Assembly: GCA_003255025.1 (NCBI GenBank)
Contig: QANY01009115.1
Coordinates: forward strand, 1-64,000
Source: Datisca glomerata
Lineage: Eukaryota > Streptophyta > Magnoliopsida > Cucurbitales > Datiscaceae
Length of the DNA: 64,000 bases
Reading direction: 5' to 3'
Position numbers and translations under genes: made by a program. Of the stretch, positions 42,675 to 52,870 are shown in pieces (positions within the stretch are counted from its first letter, which is position 1; every line of letters starts with the position of its first letter). The notes beneath the pieces were generated by a model. It did not search any database and was not told the origin of the DNA. It was given only the letters and a program-made list of their open reading frames with translations.

Positions 42675-43940
42675 ATAGAAATCGAGACTGAGGCCATCGA
42701 GGTCGTGGCAGGGGAAATCCCTATTCAACAGAATTCCCAAGCTTAAATAGAAATATTGACATTACTCAACAGGCTTCTTCTAGAAAATCTATTAAAGATG
42801 TCCTTCTTACACCATAATAGTATATATTTTACAGTATTACTGGAGAGACTATTCTCTTTATCGAAACAGCAGATGAGCAATGGATGTCAGATTCATGGGA
42901 AATCAAAAAATGATATTTATCTACTCAACAATTTCCCACACATTTTGAATAGTATCAATATATTATGAAGGCATTGTGCTTGAAACAGCAGTCATGGAGA
43001 TCAAGCATACACTCCATGATTCTACCAGAACTGCCAGCCCTATCACTTACAACAAGGCAACCATCCGAAATATTATGCGTAATGGGCAATGGGGTTTACA
43101 TCCTCATACAACCAAAAGTCTTTGACCATTAGAAGATAAATATAGTTATTGGGATCATATTGATTCCTTTACCTATGTCTTCTACTACCAGAATCTAGTG
43201 CATAATCATACTTGGTTTATCATAATATGCCCCGAAGTTCTTCAAAAGGAGCTTTCAAATTGGTTCCTCGTTTGGTGGGATAAATTCGAGATTACTCTTG
43301 ACACTTTACCAGAATCTGTCAGATCATCATTTAATAACTGGCACACTGCCTATTCACTCCTACCAGTCAACAAAAACATTTCCATGTCAAAATTAATAGC
43401 TCATTTTATTATCCGATTCACCATCCCTTGGATTTGGAAATGAGATGTTCAATGTGACTATCAGAACAAAATTCCCCGCTTTAAAAGGGTGTTTTATACC
43501 AAATGGTGGGATAAGGGGATGAACCGTAATTTACCGGAACTAATGAAGGTAATTAAAGCCCACACCCAGGCTTGTATTGATGCTACTCTTAAAGATCTCC
43601 CATCATCAACAGAGAATTCAGTTTTCTTAGTCCAAACAGAATTGAAAAAGAAATTTCTAGGTTCAACAGAAACTGATTTATTTATCAAAACTATGGATTT
43701 CATGAAAGAACAATTTCTCCAGTACAAAGGATCAACAAATACTGTTATGAAATCTGAAAGCAGTAAAATAAAATCTGATCATGATGATGAGGAGAATGAA
43801 TTTAATATTCTGGCATGTGAAAGCCAGGACCCAAAACATGATGTAGAAGACACCCTACATCAGTGACTTTTGGGATTCTCTTACCTGCATGATATCCGAG
43901 AAAATTTATAATGAAAAGAAAGGAAAAGGAAAAGAATAGT
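42671..43940 (+). pseudogene. EPRV downstream ORF, longest copy (block B)
   Basis: About 1.27 kb, originally near 420 codons, with several stops and frameshifts. Start ATG 42671 overlaps the RNase H stop as ATGA. Parts: RG-rich head (GHRGRGRGNPYS), SITGETILFIETADEQWMSD, QQFPTHFE, NGQWGLHPHTTKSL and YSYWDHIDSFTYVFYYQN. Then a Trp-rich core, HNHTWFIIICPEVLQKELSN then WFLVWWDKF and FTIPWIWK, plus VFYTKWWDKGMNRNLPELMK. It ends in an acidic Ser-rich tail (SSKIKSDHDDEENEFNIL). Position after RNase H is where some caulimovirids encode a transactivator, but I see no homology I can name. Confidence 0.7.
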
Positions 43941-44526
43941 CCTTCTCCCTGAAATTCTTACAAAAGAGTTTCCAAATTGGTTCCTCATTGATGGGATAAA
44001 TTCGGGATTACACTTGAACAAAAACCGAGGCCGAGGCCATCGAGGTCGCGGCAGGGGAAATCTCTATTCAACAGAATTTCAAAGCTTAAACAGAAATATT
44101 AAAGGTACTCAAGAGGCTTCTTATAGAAAATCTCTTAAAGATGTCCTTCTTATACTAGAACAATATATATTGAACAGTATTACTGAAGAGACTATTCTCT
44201 TCATCGAAACAGCAGATGAGCAATGGAAGTCAGATCCATGGAAAATAAAAAAATGATATTTATCTACTCAACAATTTCCGACACATTTTGAATAGTATCG
44301 ATAAATTTATGAAGCCATTATGCTTGAAACAGAAGTCATGGAGATCAATCATACACTTCATGATTCTACCAGAACTGGCAGCCCTATCACTTACAGCAAG
44401 GCAACCATCTGAAATATTGTGCCTATTGGGCAATGGGGTTTACATCCTCATACAACCAGAAGTCTTGGACCATCAGAAGATAAATATAGTTATTGGGATT
44501 ATTTTGATTCATTTAAGTATGTCTTC
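43941..44526 (+). pseudogene. EPRV downstream ORF, second N-terminal copy (block C)
   Basis: A short piece of the Trp-rich middle (EFPNWFLIDGINSGL, 43965-44010) joins directly to another copy of the N-terminal half. That half has NKNRGRGHRGRGRGNLYSTE, EQYILNSITEETILFIETAD (44014-44256) and, in other frames, GQWGLHPHTTRSLGP, then DKYSYWDYFDSFKYVFYYQ to 44526. It breaks off there into a minus-strand piece. Confidence 0.75.
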
Positions 44527-45145
44527 TACTACCAGTGGAATCTATTTTAGTATAAGTAGATTTATCTTGATGCTAGAGGTGGATGGTTGCTTTTATAAAG
44601 TAGCTTTTACTATTGCTAGTGAGAATCTACTTTTATGAAATTAGATTTGTCATGTTGTGCCGACGGTCTCTGGTGGGGGGACAAGGACCATTCCTTACCT
44701 ATTCCTTTCTTGTCTTTTATCAAAATTATCTGATATCATTCAGGTAAGAGAGTCCCAGAAGTCACTGATAGTAAGGTCCTCAACGTCGTGCTCTAGGTCC
44801 TGGCTTTCACCTGTCAGAATACTGAATTCATTCTCCTCATCATCGTGATCAAATTCTGTTTAACTGCTTGCATATTTCGTAGCAGTATTTGTTGATCCTA
44901 TGGACTGGAGAAATTACTATTTCATGAAATCCACAATTTTGATAATTAATTTAGTTTCTGTTAAATCCCAAAATTTCTTTTTCAAATCTGTTTGGGCTAA
45001 GACAAATGGATTTTCTGTTGATGCTGGGAGAGCTTTAGGAATAGCATTAAGACAAGCCCGGGTGTGGGCTTTAATTACCTTCATTAGTTTTCATAAATTG
45101 GGTTTCATCCCCTTATCCCACCATTTGCTATAAAACACACTTTTA
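44527..45145 (-). pseudogene. EPRV downstream ORF C-terminus and 3' flank (block D)
   Basis: Minus strand. 45133-44700 is the C-terminal third of the downstream ORF: KWWDKGMKPNL, HTRACLNAIPKALPAS and STENPFVLAQT, then STDTATK-like and an acidic tail. 44700-44527 is the following intergenic region with the AATCTACTTTT/AAAGTAGATT hairpin sequence. It is truncated before the promoter TATA. Confidence 0.7.
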
Positions 45146-45234
45146 AGACATAAAGAAGTTCAATTTCTTACTCTGTTTAAGCATATGTTGTTATCCTATT
45201 TTGGCACTATGCTTACACATAATGCAAGGGGATG
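45146..45234. other. EPRV scrambled junction
   Basis: Contains a short RT-region word (GAAGTTCAATTTCTTACTCT, also at about 58310 and 61110) next to GGCACTATGCTTACACA, which recurs near 49540. Tiny fragments from different genome places. Confidence 0.5.
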
Positions 45235-45998
45235 AACCCCAAAACCATGAATCCAGTGCATAATCATACTTGGTTTATCAGAATATGCCCCAAAGCTCTT
45301 AAAAATGAGCTACCAAATTTGTTCCTCGTTTGGGGATAAATTCGGGATTACTCTTGACACTTTACCAGGATTTGTCAGATTAGCATTTAATGAATAACAC
45401 TCTACCTATTCACTCCTACTACTCAACAAAAACATTTCCATCTCAAAATCAATAGCCTTTTTATTATCCAATTCACCATCCCCGGGATATGGAAATGTGA
45501 TCTTCAATGTGACTACCTGAATAAAATTCCCCTTCTTAAGAAGGTGTTTTATACCAAATGGTGGGATAAAGGGATGAACCCAACTTACCAGAACAAATGA
45601 AGCTAATCAAAGCCCACACCCAGGCTTGTCTTGATGCTACTCCTAAAGCTCTCCCAGCGTCGACAGAAAATCTGTGTGTCTTAGCCCAAATAGAATTAAA
45701 AAAATAATTTCCAGATTTAACAAAAAATAAGTTAATTATCAAAACTATGGATTTCATGAAAGTGCAATTTCTCCAGTCCATAGGATCAACAGATATAACT
45801 ATGAAATCTGTAAGCAGTAAAATAAAATCTGATCACGATGATGATGAGAATGAATTCAATATTCTGGTAGATGAAAGGTAGGAACCAGCACAAGACGTAG
45901 AAGACCCTATCATCAGTGACTTCTGGGATTCTCTTACGTGCATGATATCAAAGGAAATTTATAAAGACAAGAAAGGAAAAGGCAAGAGACCGTTGGCA
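45235..45998 (+). pseudogene. EPRV downstream ORF, C-terminal two thirds (block E)
   Basis: Plus-strand, broken frames: HNHTWFIRICPKALKNELPN-type, SARFIIQFTIPGIWK-like, KVFYTKWWDKGMNP, HTQACLDATPKALPASTEN, SSKIKSDHDDDENEFNIL and EDPIISDFWDSLTCMIS, then KKGKGKR before the stop. It gives the clearest view of the C-terminus. It continues without a break into the promoter region, so the native order ORF-intergenic region is preserved here. Confidence 0.75.
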
Positions 45999-46008
45999 TA
46001 ACATGACA

Positions 46009-46032
46009 AATCTACTTTCATAAAAGTAGATT
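46009..46032. promoter_or_regulatory. Conserved hairpin upstream of EPRV promoter
   Basis: AATCTACTTT and AAAGTAGATT form a perfect 10-bp inverted repeat around CATA. A weaker repeat of the theme follows (TTACTTTATAAAAG). The same block is found in minus-strand copies at about 44530-44640 and 53025-53130. It could be a transcription-factor or RNA structural element. Confidence 0.5.
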
Positions 46033-46154
46033 CTCACTGGCAATAGTAAATGTTACTTTATAAAAGCAGCCATCCATCTCCAACATCAAGACGATTTTAC
46101 TTTTACTAAAGTATATTCCATTACCACCTATCTAGGACACATAACCTTATATGT

Positions 46155-46290
46155 CTCACTTTTGTATTATAAAAGGGAGGCCTCACCCATTGTTTTGGAT
46201 AGAAGAAAATTTAGGAAGCTCATGCGTAGAGCATAGTACTCTCCCCCTCTTTAAGTACTCTCTCTCTCTCTCTGTAATAAAACATAAACA
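46155..46290 (+). promoter_or_regulatory. EPRV pregenomic RNA promoter and poly(A) signal
   Basis: TATA box in TTGTATTATAAAAGGGAGG (about 46162-46180), then a CT-rich stretch (CTCTCTCTCTCTCT near 46258) and AATAAA in GTAATAAAACAT at about 46276. Caulimovirid pregenomic RNAs start about 30 nt after the TATA and are polyadenylated after a signal passed once near the 5' end. The 110-bp TATA-to-AATAAA spacing fits that arrangement. Other copies: 50383 (plus) and 52942 (minus). Confidence 0.65.
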
Positions 46291-46693
46291 TTAAAGTTTA
46301 TTATTCTGGACTTTACATAACAGTAAGTTTTCTTTGATTTTAATTTTATCAGTAACTCATGAGACCATGTATGACATAGTTTAAGTTTAATATCATCATA
46401 ATATAACCTCCACTAGTCATCGATCCCGCGCTAACTGAAGAAACACTTTGATGCATTATTGATCATCATTACATACTTAGTATGAATACTAAGCATATAG
46501 TTAATGTATTGAGCTAGGGTCGCGTCTGGCCTAGGTCCGCTGAACATGGAGTGCGTTAGGACTGTTTACCCCTAGAAAACGTTGACAGTCTGCCTAATTA
46601 TTTGTTTTCTATTTGCCTAAGTTATGAATGATTTATAAGAATGTATATGGTTGTTAACCATGTGTTCGTGTGGCAGTGGTGGCACACCTGAGT
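46291..46693 (+). other. EPRV leader region
   Basis: About 400 nt between the poly(A) signal and the primer site, without long frames, as expected for the structured pregenomic leader. Pieces of it recur in minus orientation near 49670-49760 and 60350-60430. Confidence 0.55.
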
Positions 46694-46920
46694 TGGTATC
46701 AGAGCCAGTTATTGGAAATCATAGACCTACCCCACAGGACATTAGGTAAGAAGAAGACTTCCTTCGTACTCAGAAATCCTATCAGGAAAATGTCTAATGT
46801 GACCTACCCCAGTTGGTATCAGAGCGAGTTATTGATTATCCTAGACCTACCCCACATGACATTTTGTATGAAGAAGACTTCCTTCGTACTCAGAAATCAT
46901 ACCATGGAAAAAATATCAAT
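46691..46920 (+). repeat. Tandem duplication of primer site fused to coat sequence
   Basis: Two units of about 120 bp (46691-46810 and 46811-46920) each begin AGTTGGTATCAGAGC. After some 25 bp they pass into coat coding sequence (GACCTACCCCACA, GAAGAAGACTTCCTTCGTAC). The first unit carries GCCAGTTATTGGAAATCAT, a phrase also found in the distal coat gene, which suggests a microhomology join. Confidence 0.8.
46694..46706 (+). other. EPRV primer binding site (tRNA-iMet)
   Basis: TGGTATCAGAGCC, a perfect match to the complement of the initiator tRNA-Met 3' end used by caulimovirids. It sits after the leader, as expected. Confidence 0.85.
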
Positions 46921-48330
46921 GAATGGAACATAGATGGTAAATCTGAATACCAGATTTTCCAAACCATGTACCACATGATAATGTATGCATCTGTTTGTAC
47001 ACAGAATGATAATTCTGATCATCAAATAGCCAGATTTCTAGGTAATGGCTTTACCGATATTCTATAAGGATAGTGGGATAATTGTCTCACTCAACCTCAA
47101 TGGGATGAATCATAAATTCCTTTAAGACTTATAAATCCTTTTACTCATATCGAAACTAAAAACGAAGATGCTTGCTATACTCTTGCACAAGCCATCATCC
47201 ACCATTTCATTGGACCATGAATTATTAATACAGATAGGCACAGAGAACTTCTACAGAACCTTCGTTTCCCATATTTAACCCATTTTAGGTGGTATAAGGA
47301 CGTATTCTTAATGAAGGTCATGCAACGTACCGATGCCAACAATGATCATTGGAAGGCCAAATTTATTGATGGTCTCCCTAATCTTTTTGCAAAAAATGTT
47401 CGTAAGAAATTTGGGGATAAACATAACCAAATTGATAATCCCTACCATCAGCATACTTATAGTTCTCTAATTGTTGTAATTATTGAAGAAGGGTTATCCC
47501 TCTGCAATGATCTGAAACTCCAGCACATGATGAAAAATCAAAACCTATCCAACCGTAAAGAGTTAGGTGAATTTTGTGATCAATTCGCCTATGACATCAA
47601 AATTCAGTATCTGTCAACTTCTAGAAATCCTAATCCTAAACCTAAGAAATGCAAAAGTTGTCATTCCAGAAAATCTCATAAAAATAACTTCCAAGAAGTT
47701 CACAAAAGGAAGTCAGTAAAAGAAAATCCATTCCTAAGAATGATAGATCATAAGTTAAATGCTTCAAATGTGGCACCAAAGGGCACTACGCTAACAACTG
47801 TAAACTCAAACAGAAACTCCATGAACTATCCTTAGACGAGGAAATCCAACAGCAAATCCTTAACTATATCTCTGACCAAGATAACTTCTTTTCAGACTCA
47901 AGCTCAAAGAATGATTTAGCTGAAAACTATTCATTCGATTGCTCATCTGATTCCTCTTTTGATCAGACTAAACATTGTTACAATACCAAGAAATGTAACA
48001 CGTTAAGAGAAGCAGTTATTGGAAAGCCATTGTTGAAATGAATGGCCTTGATCTAGGTCAGCCAAGTATCAAAGTTCTTATAGAAACCCAGGAAAATATG
48101 CTTAGCTTTGTTGACCAGCTACAGGATCCAAAGACCAAATTAAAGTTTTTGAAAACCCTTTATAAGGATCACAATACTGAAAATATTCTTCCTACTGAGA
48201 ATTACAGTATGCGCAAAATTATGAATCGCATATAGAATAAATCCATTACTAAAAAACCTATTGCCATCAAAGACTTAAAGATGGAAATCAATCTTCTCAA
48301 AACATAGGTCAAATAGTTACATACTGTTAA
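46830..48330 (+). pseudogene. EPRV coat protein with zinc-knuckle region (block F)
   Basis: Plus-strand. Frames: RPTPHDILYEEDFLRTQKSY and EWNIDGKSEYQIFQTMYHMI (46813-47067), then HIETKNEDACYTLAQAIIHH. 47311-47835 is a 175-codon run with WKAKFIDGLPNLFAKNVRKK, NPYHQHTYSSLIVVIIEEGL, QHMMKNQNLSNRKELGEFCD and a basic stretch. The knuckle CFKCGTKGHYANNC lies in another frame at about 47760-47800. The C-terminal part (48038-48235) reads NGLDLGQPSIKVLIETQENM. It joins straight to the protease region. Confidence 0.8.
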
Positions 48331-48915
48331 TCAAATCATTTTTCGAGATCTTGCCCTTATTAAACAAGAACTTTCCTCCAAAGACAAGAATCTCATTGAT
48401 CCAGAATGTTTTTCTCCTAAGAAGGATGATAGTAACCAATACTTATGATTATTAATCAGGTAACCTTTCAAAAATGGCACACCAAAATTACTTTTATTAT
48501 TAAACCAAATTTTATAATAAAAGATATTATCGCCATTATTGATACATGGGGTGATATGAATTGTATACAAGAAGGTTTAATCCCTATTGAGTATTTTCAG
48601 AAAACCACATAACCTCTTACCGTGTGCAAGTGGAAACGAAATGAAAATAGAATTCAAATTACCAGAAGATTTAATCTGTAATAAAGATATTTGTTTACCT
48701 ACGTAACTGTTTTATTAAAAAACATTACTCAAAATATTATCCTGGGTAATCCTTTTATGTGTTTATTAATGCCTATGGATAAAATTGATACTAATGGTAT
48801 TCATAATACCATTAACAACAGATAAATTATTTTTGAATTCATCACAAAATCATATACGAAAGAATTATATCTTACTAAAGATCTCATAAAGAATAAAGAA
48901 AATTCTAATCCTAAA
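48331..48915 (+). pseudogene. EPRV protease and start of RT (block F), DTW motif
   Basis: Plus-strand: FIIKDIIAIIDTWGDMNCIQ (Trp codon 48547-48549 where Gly is required), then EGLIPIEYF, CKWKRNENRIQIT, NIILGNPFMCLLMPMDKIDT and ITKSYTKELYLTKDLI. It breaks off at about 48915. Frameshifts and stops occur throughout. Confidence 0.75.
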
Positions 48916-49145
48916 AGTAGATTCCCTTCAGACTCAAATTCAAAGAATGATTTAGCTGGAATCTTTTCATCTGATTCCTCTTTTGATCAGACTAAACCTT
49001 TTTGCAATACCAAGAATTGTAACACATTAATAGAAGCCAAATATTGGAATGCCATTGATGAAATGAATGGCCTTGATCTTATTAAAGACCCAGAAAAATA
49101 TGCTTAGCTTTGCTGACCAGCTACATGATCCATAGACCAAATTAA
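48916..49145 (+). pseudogene. EPRV coat C-terminal piece (block G)
   Basis: SDSNSKNDLAGIFSSDSSFD then CNTKNCNTLIEAKYWNAIDE and MNGLDLI in broken frames. It is a second copy of sequence already present at 47890-48100, so this is a duplication and not a continuation. Confidence 0.7.
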
Positions 49146-49265
49146 ATTTATGATCACTCATGATCTTTAATAAGATCAATAAAGAGACACTAAATATCAT
49201 TCATGATCTTTAATAAGATCACTAAATATCATTTATGATCTTTAATAAGATCACTGAAGAGGCAC
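49146..49265. repeat. ATGATCTTTAATAAGATCA short tandem repeats
   Basis: Three units of about 32-45 bp around ATGATCTTTAATAAGATCACT, whose core GATCTT(TAAT)AAGATC is palindromic. The core comes from the RT-proximal coding sequence (compare 38290 and 58255). An inverted relative lies at about 49835-49890. Confidence 0.75.
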
Positions 49266-50060
49266 TTAACTTCTGACCAAGATAACTTCTCTGATAAGTC
49301 ATTCAAAACTTTGGCATGAATTATAAAATACCATTAATAAATTAGGATGAACGACCAACTATATGCCAGATAAGGTTACGTGTCCTAGACAGGTGGAGTC
49401 GTTCATCCTTAGTTATGAATGTCATTGGCTAATTTTGACATGGAAATGTTTTTGTTGACCGGCAGGAGTGAATAGGCAGCGTGCAATTCATTAAATACTG
49501 ATATGACAGATTCTTGTAAAGTGTCAAGAGACCATTTGGTACTATGCTTACACAGCCATGTAGATCATGCGGCTCGTTCTTAAAAATGAGCTTCCAAATT
49601 GGTTCCTAGTGGTGGGATATACTAAGCATTAAAGTTTATTATTCTGAATTTATTCTGAATTGGTTCCTCGTTTTATAGGGGTAAACAATCTTACCACATT
49701 CCCTACTCAGCGGACCTAGCCCAGACACGACTTCAGGTCAATACTAAGTACGTAATGATGATCAATAAATTTCTTCATGAGCTCCATTGCTGATTTATCA
49801 GAGAAGTTACTTGGTTAGAAATTAAGTGCCTGTTTAATGATCTTATTAAATATTATGCATGATATTTAGTGATCTTATTAAAGATCGTGAATGATATTAC
49901 CTGCAATGATGACTCCACCTATTCACTCCTATCAGTCAACAAAAATATATTCCTACACTCTCTATATGATTTTAACATGGAAATATTTTTGTTGACTGGT
50001 AGGAGTGAATACTACTCTCCCCTCTCTATGTACTCTTTTGATATGTGCAAAACAGAAATC
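49266..50060. other. EPRV scrambled small fragments
   Basis: Short pieces in mixed order. They include distal intergenic sequence in reverse (GTTACGTGTCCTAGACA near 49377), downstream-ORF core in reverse (GGAAATGTTTTTGTTGAC, 49441) and the leader in reverse (about 49670-49760). ORF sequence in both senses follows (49915-50000). No gene-length frame. Confidence 0.65.
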
Positions 50061-50195
50061 GAATCCCTCTTATAGAAAAAATTCATTAGACCTAGCAAGT
50101 CTCCTTAGAGTTATACAACATTCTATGTTTATAAAAATGTGGAGATCGAACGAGGACAACCTCATTTAGTTATTATATTTAGTAAAGTTTCTTGA
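50040..50195 (+). pseudogene. EPRV RT N-terminal scrap
   Basis: DMCKTEIESLL then PSKSPWSY.TFYVYKNVEIER-type sequence in shifting frames, corresponding to the RT entry region. It is followed by TTTAGTAAAGTTTCTTGAAT and repeated TTCTTGAATGCTCCTAA words of unknown origin. Confidence 0.6.
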
Positions 50196-50329
50196 ATGCT
50201 CCTAAACATAACTGTATCGATAATTCTTGAATGCTCCTAAGTATAGAATTTGGTCAGAAGTAAGTTTTCTAAGTTAAGAGGCACTTAACTTAGAACAAAA
50301 AGAAAGTTAAATTACCTTCAATGACATTC

Positions 50330-50600
50330 ATAACTTAGGATGAACAACTTCACCTATCTTGGACACATAACCTTATATGTCTTACTTTTGTATTATAAAA
50401 GGAAGGCCTCACCCATTGTTGAAGATAAAAGAAATTTTCTTAGGAAGCTCATGTGTTGAGCATAGTACTATCCCCCTCTCTATGTACTCTCTCTCTCTCT
50501 CTGTTATAAAACATAAGCATTAAAGTTTATTATTCTCGACTGCACATAACAGTAAGACAGATAATAAATATACTAAATTAAAATGAAAGAAAACTTACTG
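50330..50600 (+). promoter_or_regulatory. EPRV promoter, second plus-strand copy
   Basis: Same order as 46130-46330: GGACACATAACCTTATATGT, a TATTATAAAAGGAAGG TATA box at about 50390, GTGTTGAGCATAGTAC, CT-rich tract and AAACATAAGCATTAAAG. The AATAAA is altered to TATAAA. It is flanked by unrelated viral pieces, so no gene lies downstream in frame. Confidence 0.65.
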
Positions 50601-51010
50601 CTATGTGCCAAATGGTCTCATGATCTTGAAAAATGATTTGATTAACAGTCCGTAACTATTTGACCTCTGTTTTGAGCTATGTGTTACAATTCTTGGTATT
50701 GAAACAAGGTTTCAGTAAGAACATTGATACTAGGATGACCTAGATCAAGGCCATTCATTTCAATAATGGATATACAGTTAAGGATTTGATGTTGGATTTT
50801 CTCGTCTAAGGATAGTTCATGGAGTTTCTGTTTGAGTTTGCACTTGTTAACATAATCCCCTTTGGTGCCACATCTAAAGCACTTAACTTCTAATCTACCC
50901 TTTTTAGGATTGGATTTTCTTTTATTGAATTTTCTTGGATGTTATGTTTAGGAGCTTTTATAGAATGAAACATTTTGTATTTCTTAGGTTTAGGATTAGG
51001 ATTTGAAAGA
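50600..51010 (-). pseudogene. EPRV coat C-terminus and knuckle (minus scraps)
   Basis: Minus-strand. Leader-like GTGCCAAATGGTCTCATGAT at the left, then LGHPSINVLTET and EMNGLDLG-type coding. The knuckle CFRCGTKGDYVNKC (His lost) is near 50880-50840, with the basic stretch up to about 51000. Confidence 0.6.
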
Positions 51011-52020
51011 GGCACTTAACTTCTGATCTTTAATAAGATAACTAATGCTCAGAGAATGATTAGGAGCATTCAGGAAAACTTACTTCTTATCAAATTCTAT
51101 GCTTAGGAGCATTCAAGAATTATTGATACAGTTATGTTTAGGAGCATTCAAGAAAATTTACTAAATATAATCACTAAATGAGGTTGTCCTCATTCAATCT
51201 CAGCATTTTTATAAACATAGAATGTTGTACAACTCCAAGGAGACTTGCTAGGTCTAATGAGTTTTTTCTATAAGAGGGATTCAATTTTTGTTTTGCATAT
51301 ATCAAGTTATTCCTTCTCCATCTGACTAGGTCAAGACTCAATTTCTATTTTGCACGTATCAAGATATTCCTTCTTCCTCGATGAAGGTCTAGATTTAGTA
51401 GATATGGCATGATAAATGACTTTCCATACATGGTCTCACGATCTTGAAAAATGATTTGATTAACAGTCTGTAATTGGTTGACCTTTGTTTTGACCTCTGT
51501 GTTACAATTCTTGGTATTGCAATAAGGTTTCTGTTAGAACATTGATACTAGGCTGACCTAGATCAATGCCATTCATTTCGCTTTCCATCAGATACGGAGC
51601 AAAGTCACAATAAATTTCTTTTGTTTGATCTTTTTTAGTGCAACGGTATGTTCAGCTATCCAAGGAGAAGGATTTTTCTTAAGTTTGTTATAAAGGATAG
51701 AGCTATCTTGATTACACCGCGGGTAGAAGTCTCTAACATCTAACATAATTTAGACTCACTAAAAATCTTTATAATTGAGCTTTATATTTAATTTCATCAA
51801 GAAATTTAGATGCAAAATCTATGCTTCTGATAATAGGAATAATAGTTCCACTAGAAATATTGTGTCCTAAAAGTTTAACTTTTGTTTGAAAAAGTTTCAT
51901 CTTAGAGGAAGGTAAAACCAAGCCATTTCTAATAATAATATTCTTAAAATATACAGATGTTTGACATGCTGATCAATGGATGATGAGAAAATTAAAACAT
52001 CATTAATATAAGTCTCGTTG
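51010..52020 (-). pseudogene. EPRV RT pieces with coat scrap (minus)
   Basis: Three joined minus-strand scraps. 51170-51360 is the RT entry region, repeated once at its end. 51420-51590 is coat C-terminus with leader words. 51600-52015 is the RT thumb back to the active site, where the YIDD tract reads with Asn for the first Asp (near 51995). The left part 51010-51170 has three copies of TTAGGAGCATTCAAGAA. No frame of useful length. Confidence 0.65.
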
Positions 52021-52640
52021 GAGTTGTACAGCATTAAGGATTTTTATAAACATAGAATTCTGTATGTGATTCATCATTTCATGCATACTGTAATTCTCAA
52101 TAAAAAGAATATTTTCAGTATTGTGATCCTTGAGGTGATCCTTATAAAGGGCTTTGCAAAAACTTTTATTTGGTCTCTGGATCCTGTAGCTGGTCAGCAA
52201 AGCTAAGCATATTTTTCTGGGTTTCTATAAGAACATTGATACAAGGCTAACCTAGATCAAGGCCATTCATTTCAACAATGGTTTTCCAATAACTGGCTTC
52301 TGTTAACGTGTTACAATTCTTGGTATTGCAACAACGTTTAGTCTTATCAAAAGAGGAATAAGATGAATAGATTTAAGCTAAATCATTCTCTGAGCTTGAG
52401 TTTGAAGAGAAGTTATCATGGTCAAAGATACAGTTAAGGATTTGTTGTTGGATTTCCTCTTCTAAGGATAGTTCATGAAGTTTTTGTTTGAGTTTGCACT
52501 TGTTAGCATAGTGCTCTTTGGTGCCACATCTGAAGCACTTAACTTCTGATATATCATTCTTAGGAATGGATTTTCTTTTACAGCAGAATCCTCTAGACCT
52601 TCTACAGCACAATCTATCAATTCTGAGTAGATAAATAAAA
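52020..52640 (-). pseudogene. EPRV coat C-terminus fused to movement-protein scrap
   Basis: The 52648-52373 frame reads SIPKNDISEVKCFRCGTKEH then YANKCKLKQKL, a CCHC knuckle with EH for GH, and continues to ENDLA. The sequence just before KSIPKN comes from the movement-protein tail (RSRGF region, 52580-52625), so two viral genes are fused in frame. 52200-52003 holds the distal part (KALYKDHLKDHNTENI). Confidence 0.75.
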
Positions 52641-52870
52641 TCTGTCATATCAACATTTAATGAATGGCACGCTGCATTTCACTCTTACCTGTCAAGAAAA
52701 ATATTTCCATGTCAAAATCAGTAGCTCGTTTTATTATTCAATTCACCATCCCCTGGATATGAAAATGGGATCTTCAATGTGACTATCAAAATAAAATTCC
52801 CCATCTTAAAAGGGTGTTTTCTTAGAAATTTTGAGCAGATACCAGAAGCCCACATCAGAGGAGGAGTGTA
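52640..52870 (+). pseudogene. EPRV downstream-ORF core scrap (plus)
   Basis: Plus-strand FNEWHAAFHSYLSR then KNISMSKSVARFIIQFTIP and KWDLQCDYQNKIPHLKRVF. It joins a 40-bp movement-protein scrap at 52832-52868. Confidence 0.65.

Noticed and set aside
46814..46825. Second functional primer site
   Set aside because: Part of a 120-bp duplication already fused to coat sequence; a by-product of rearrangement.
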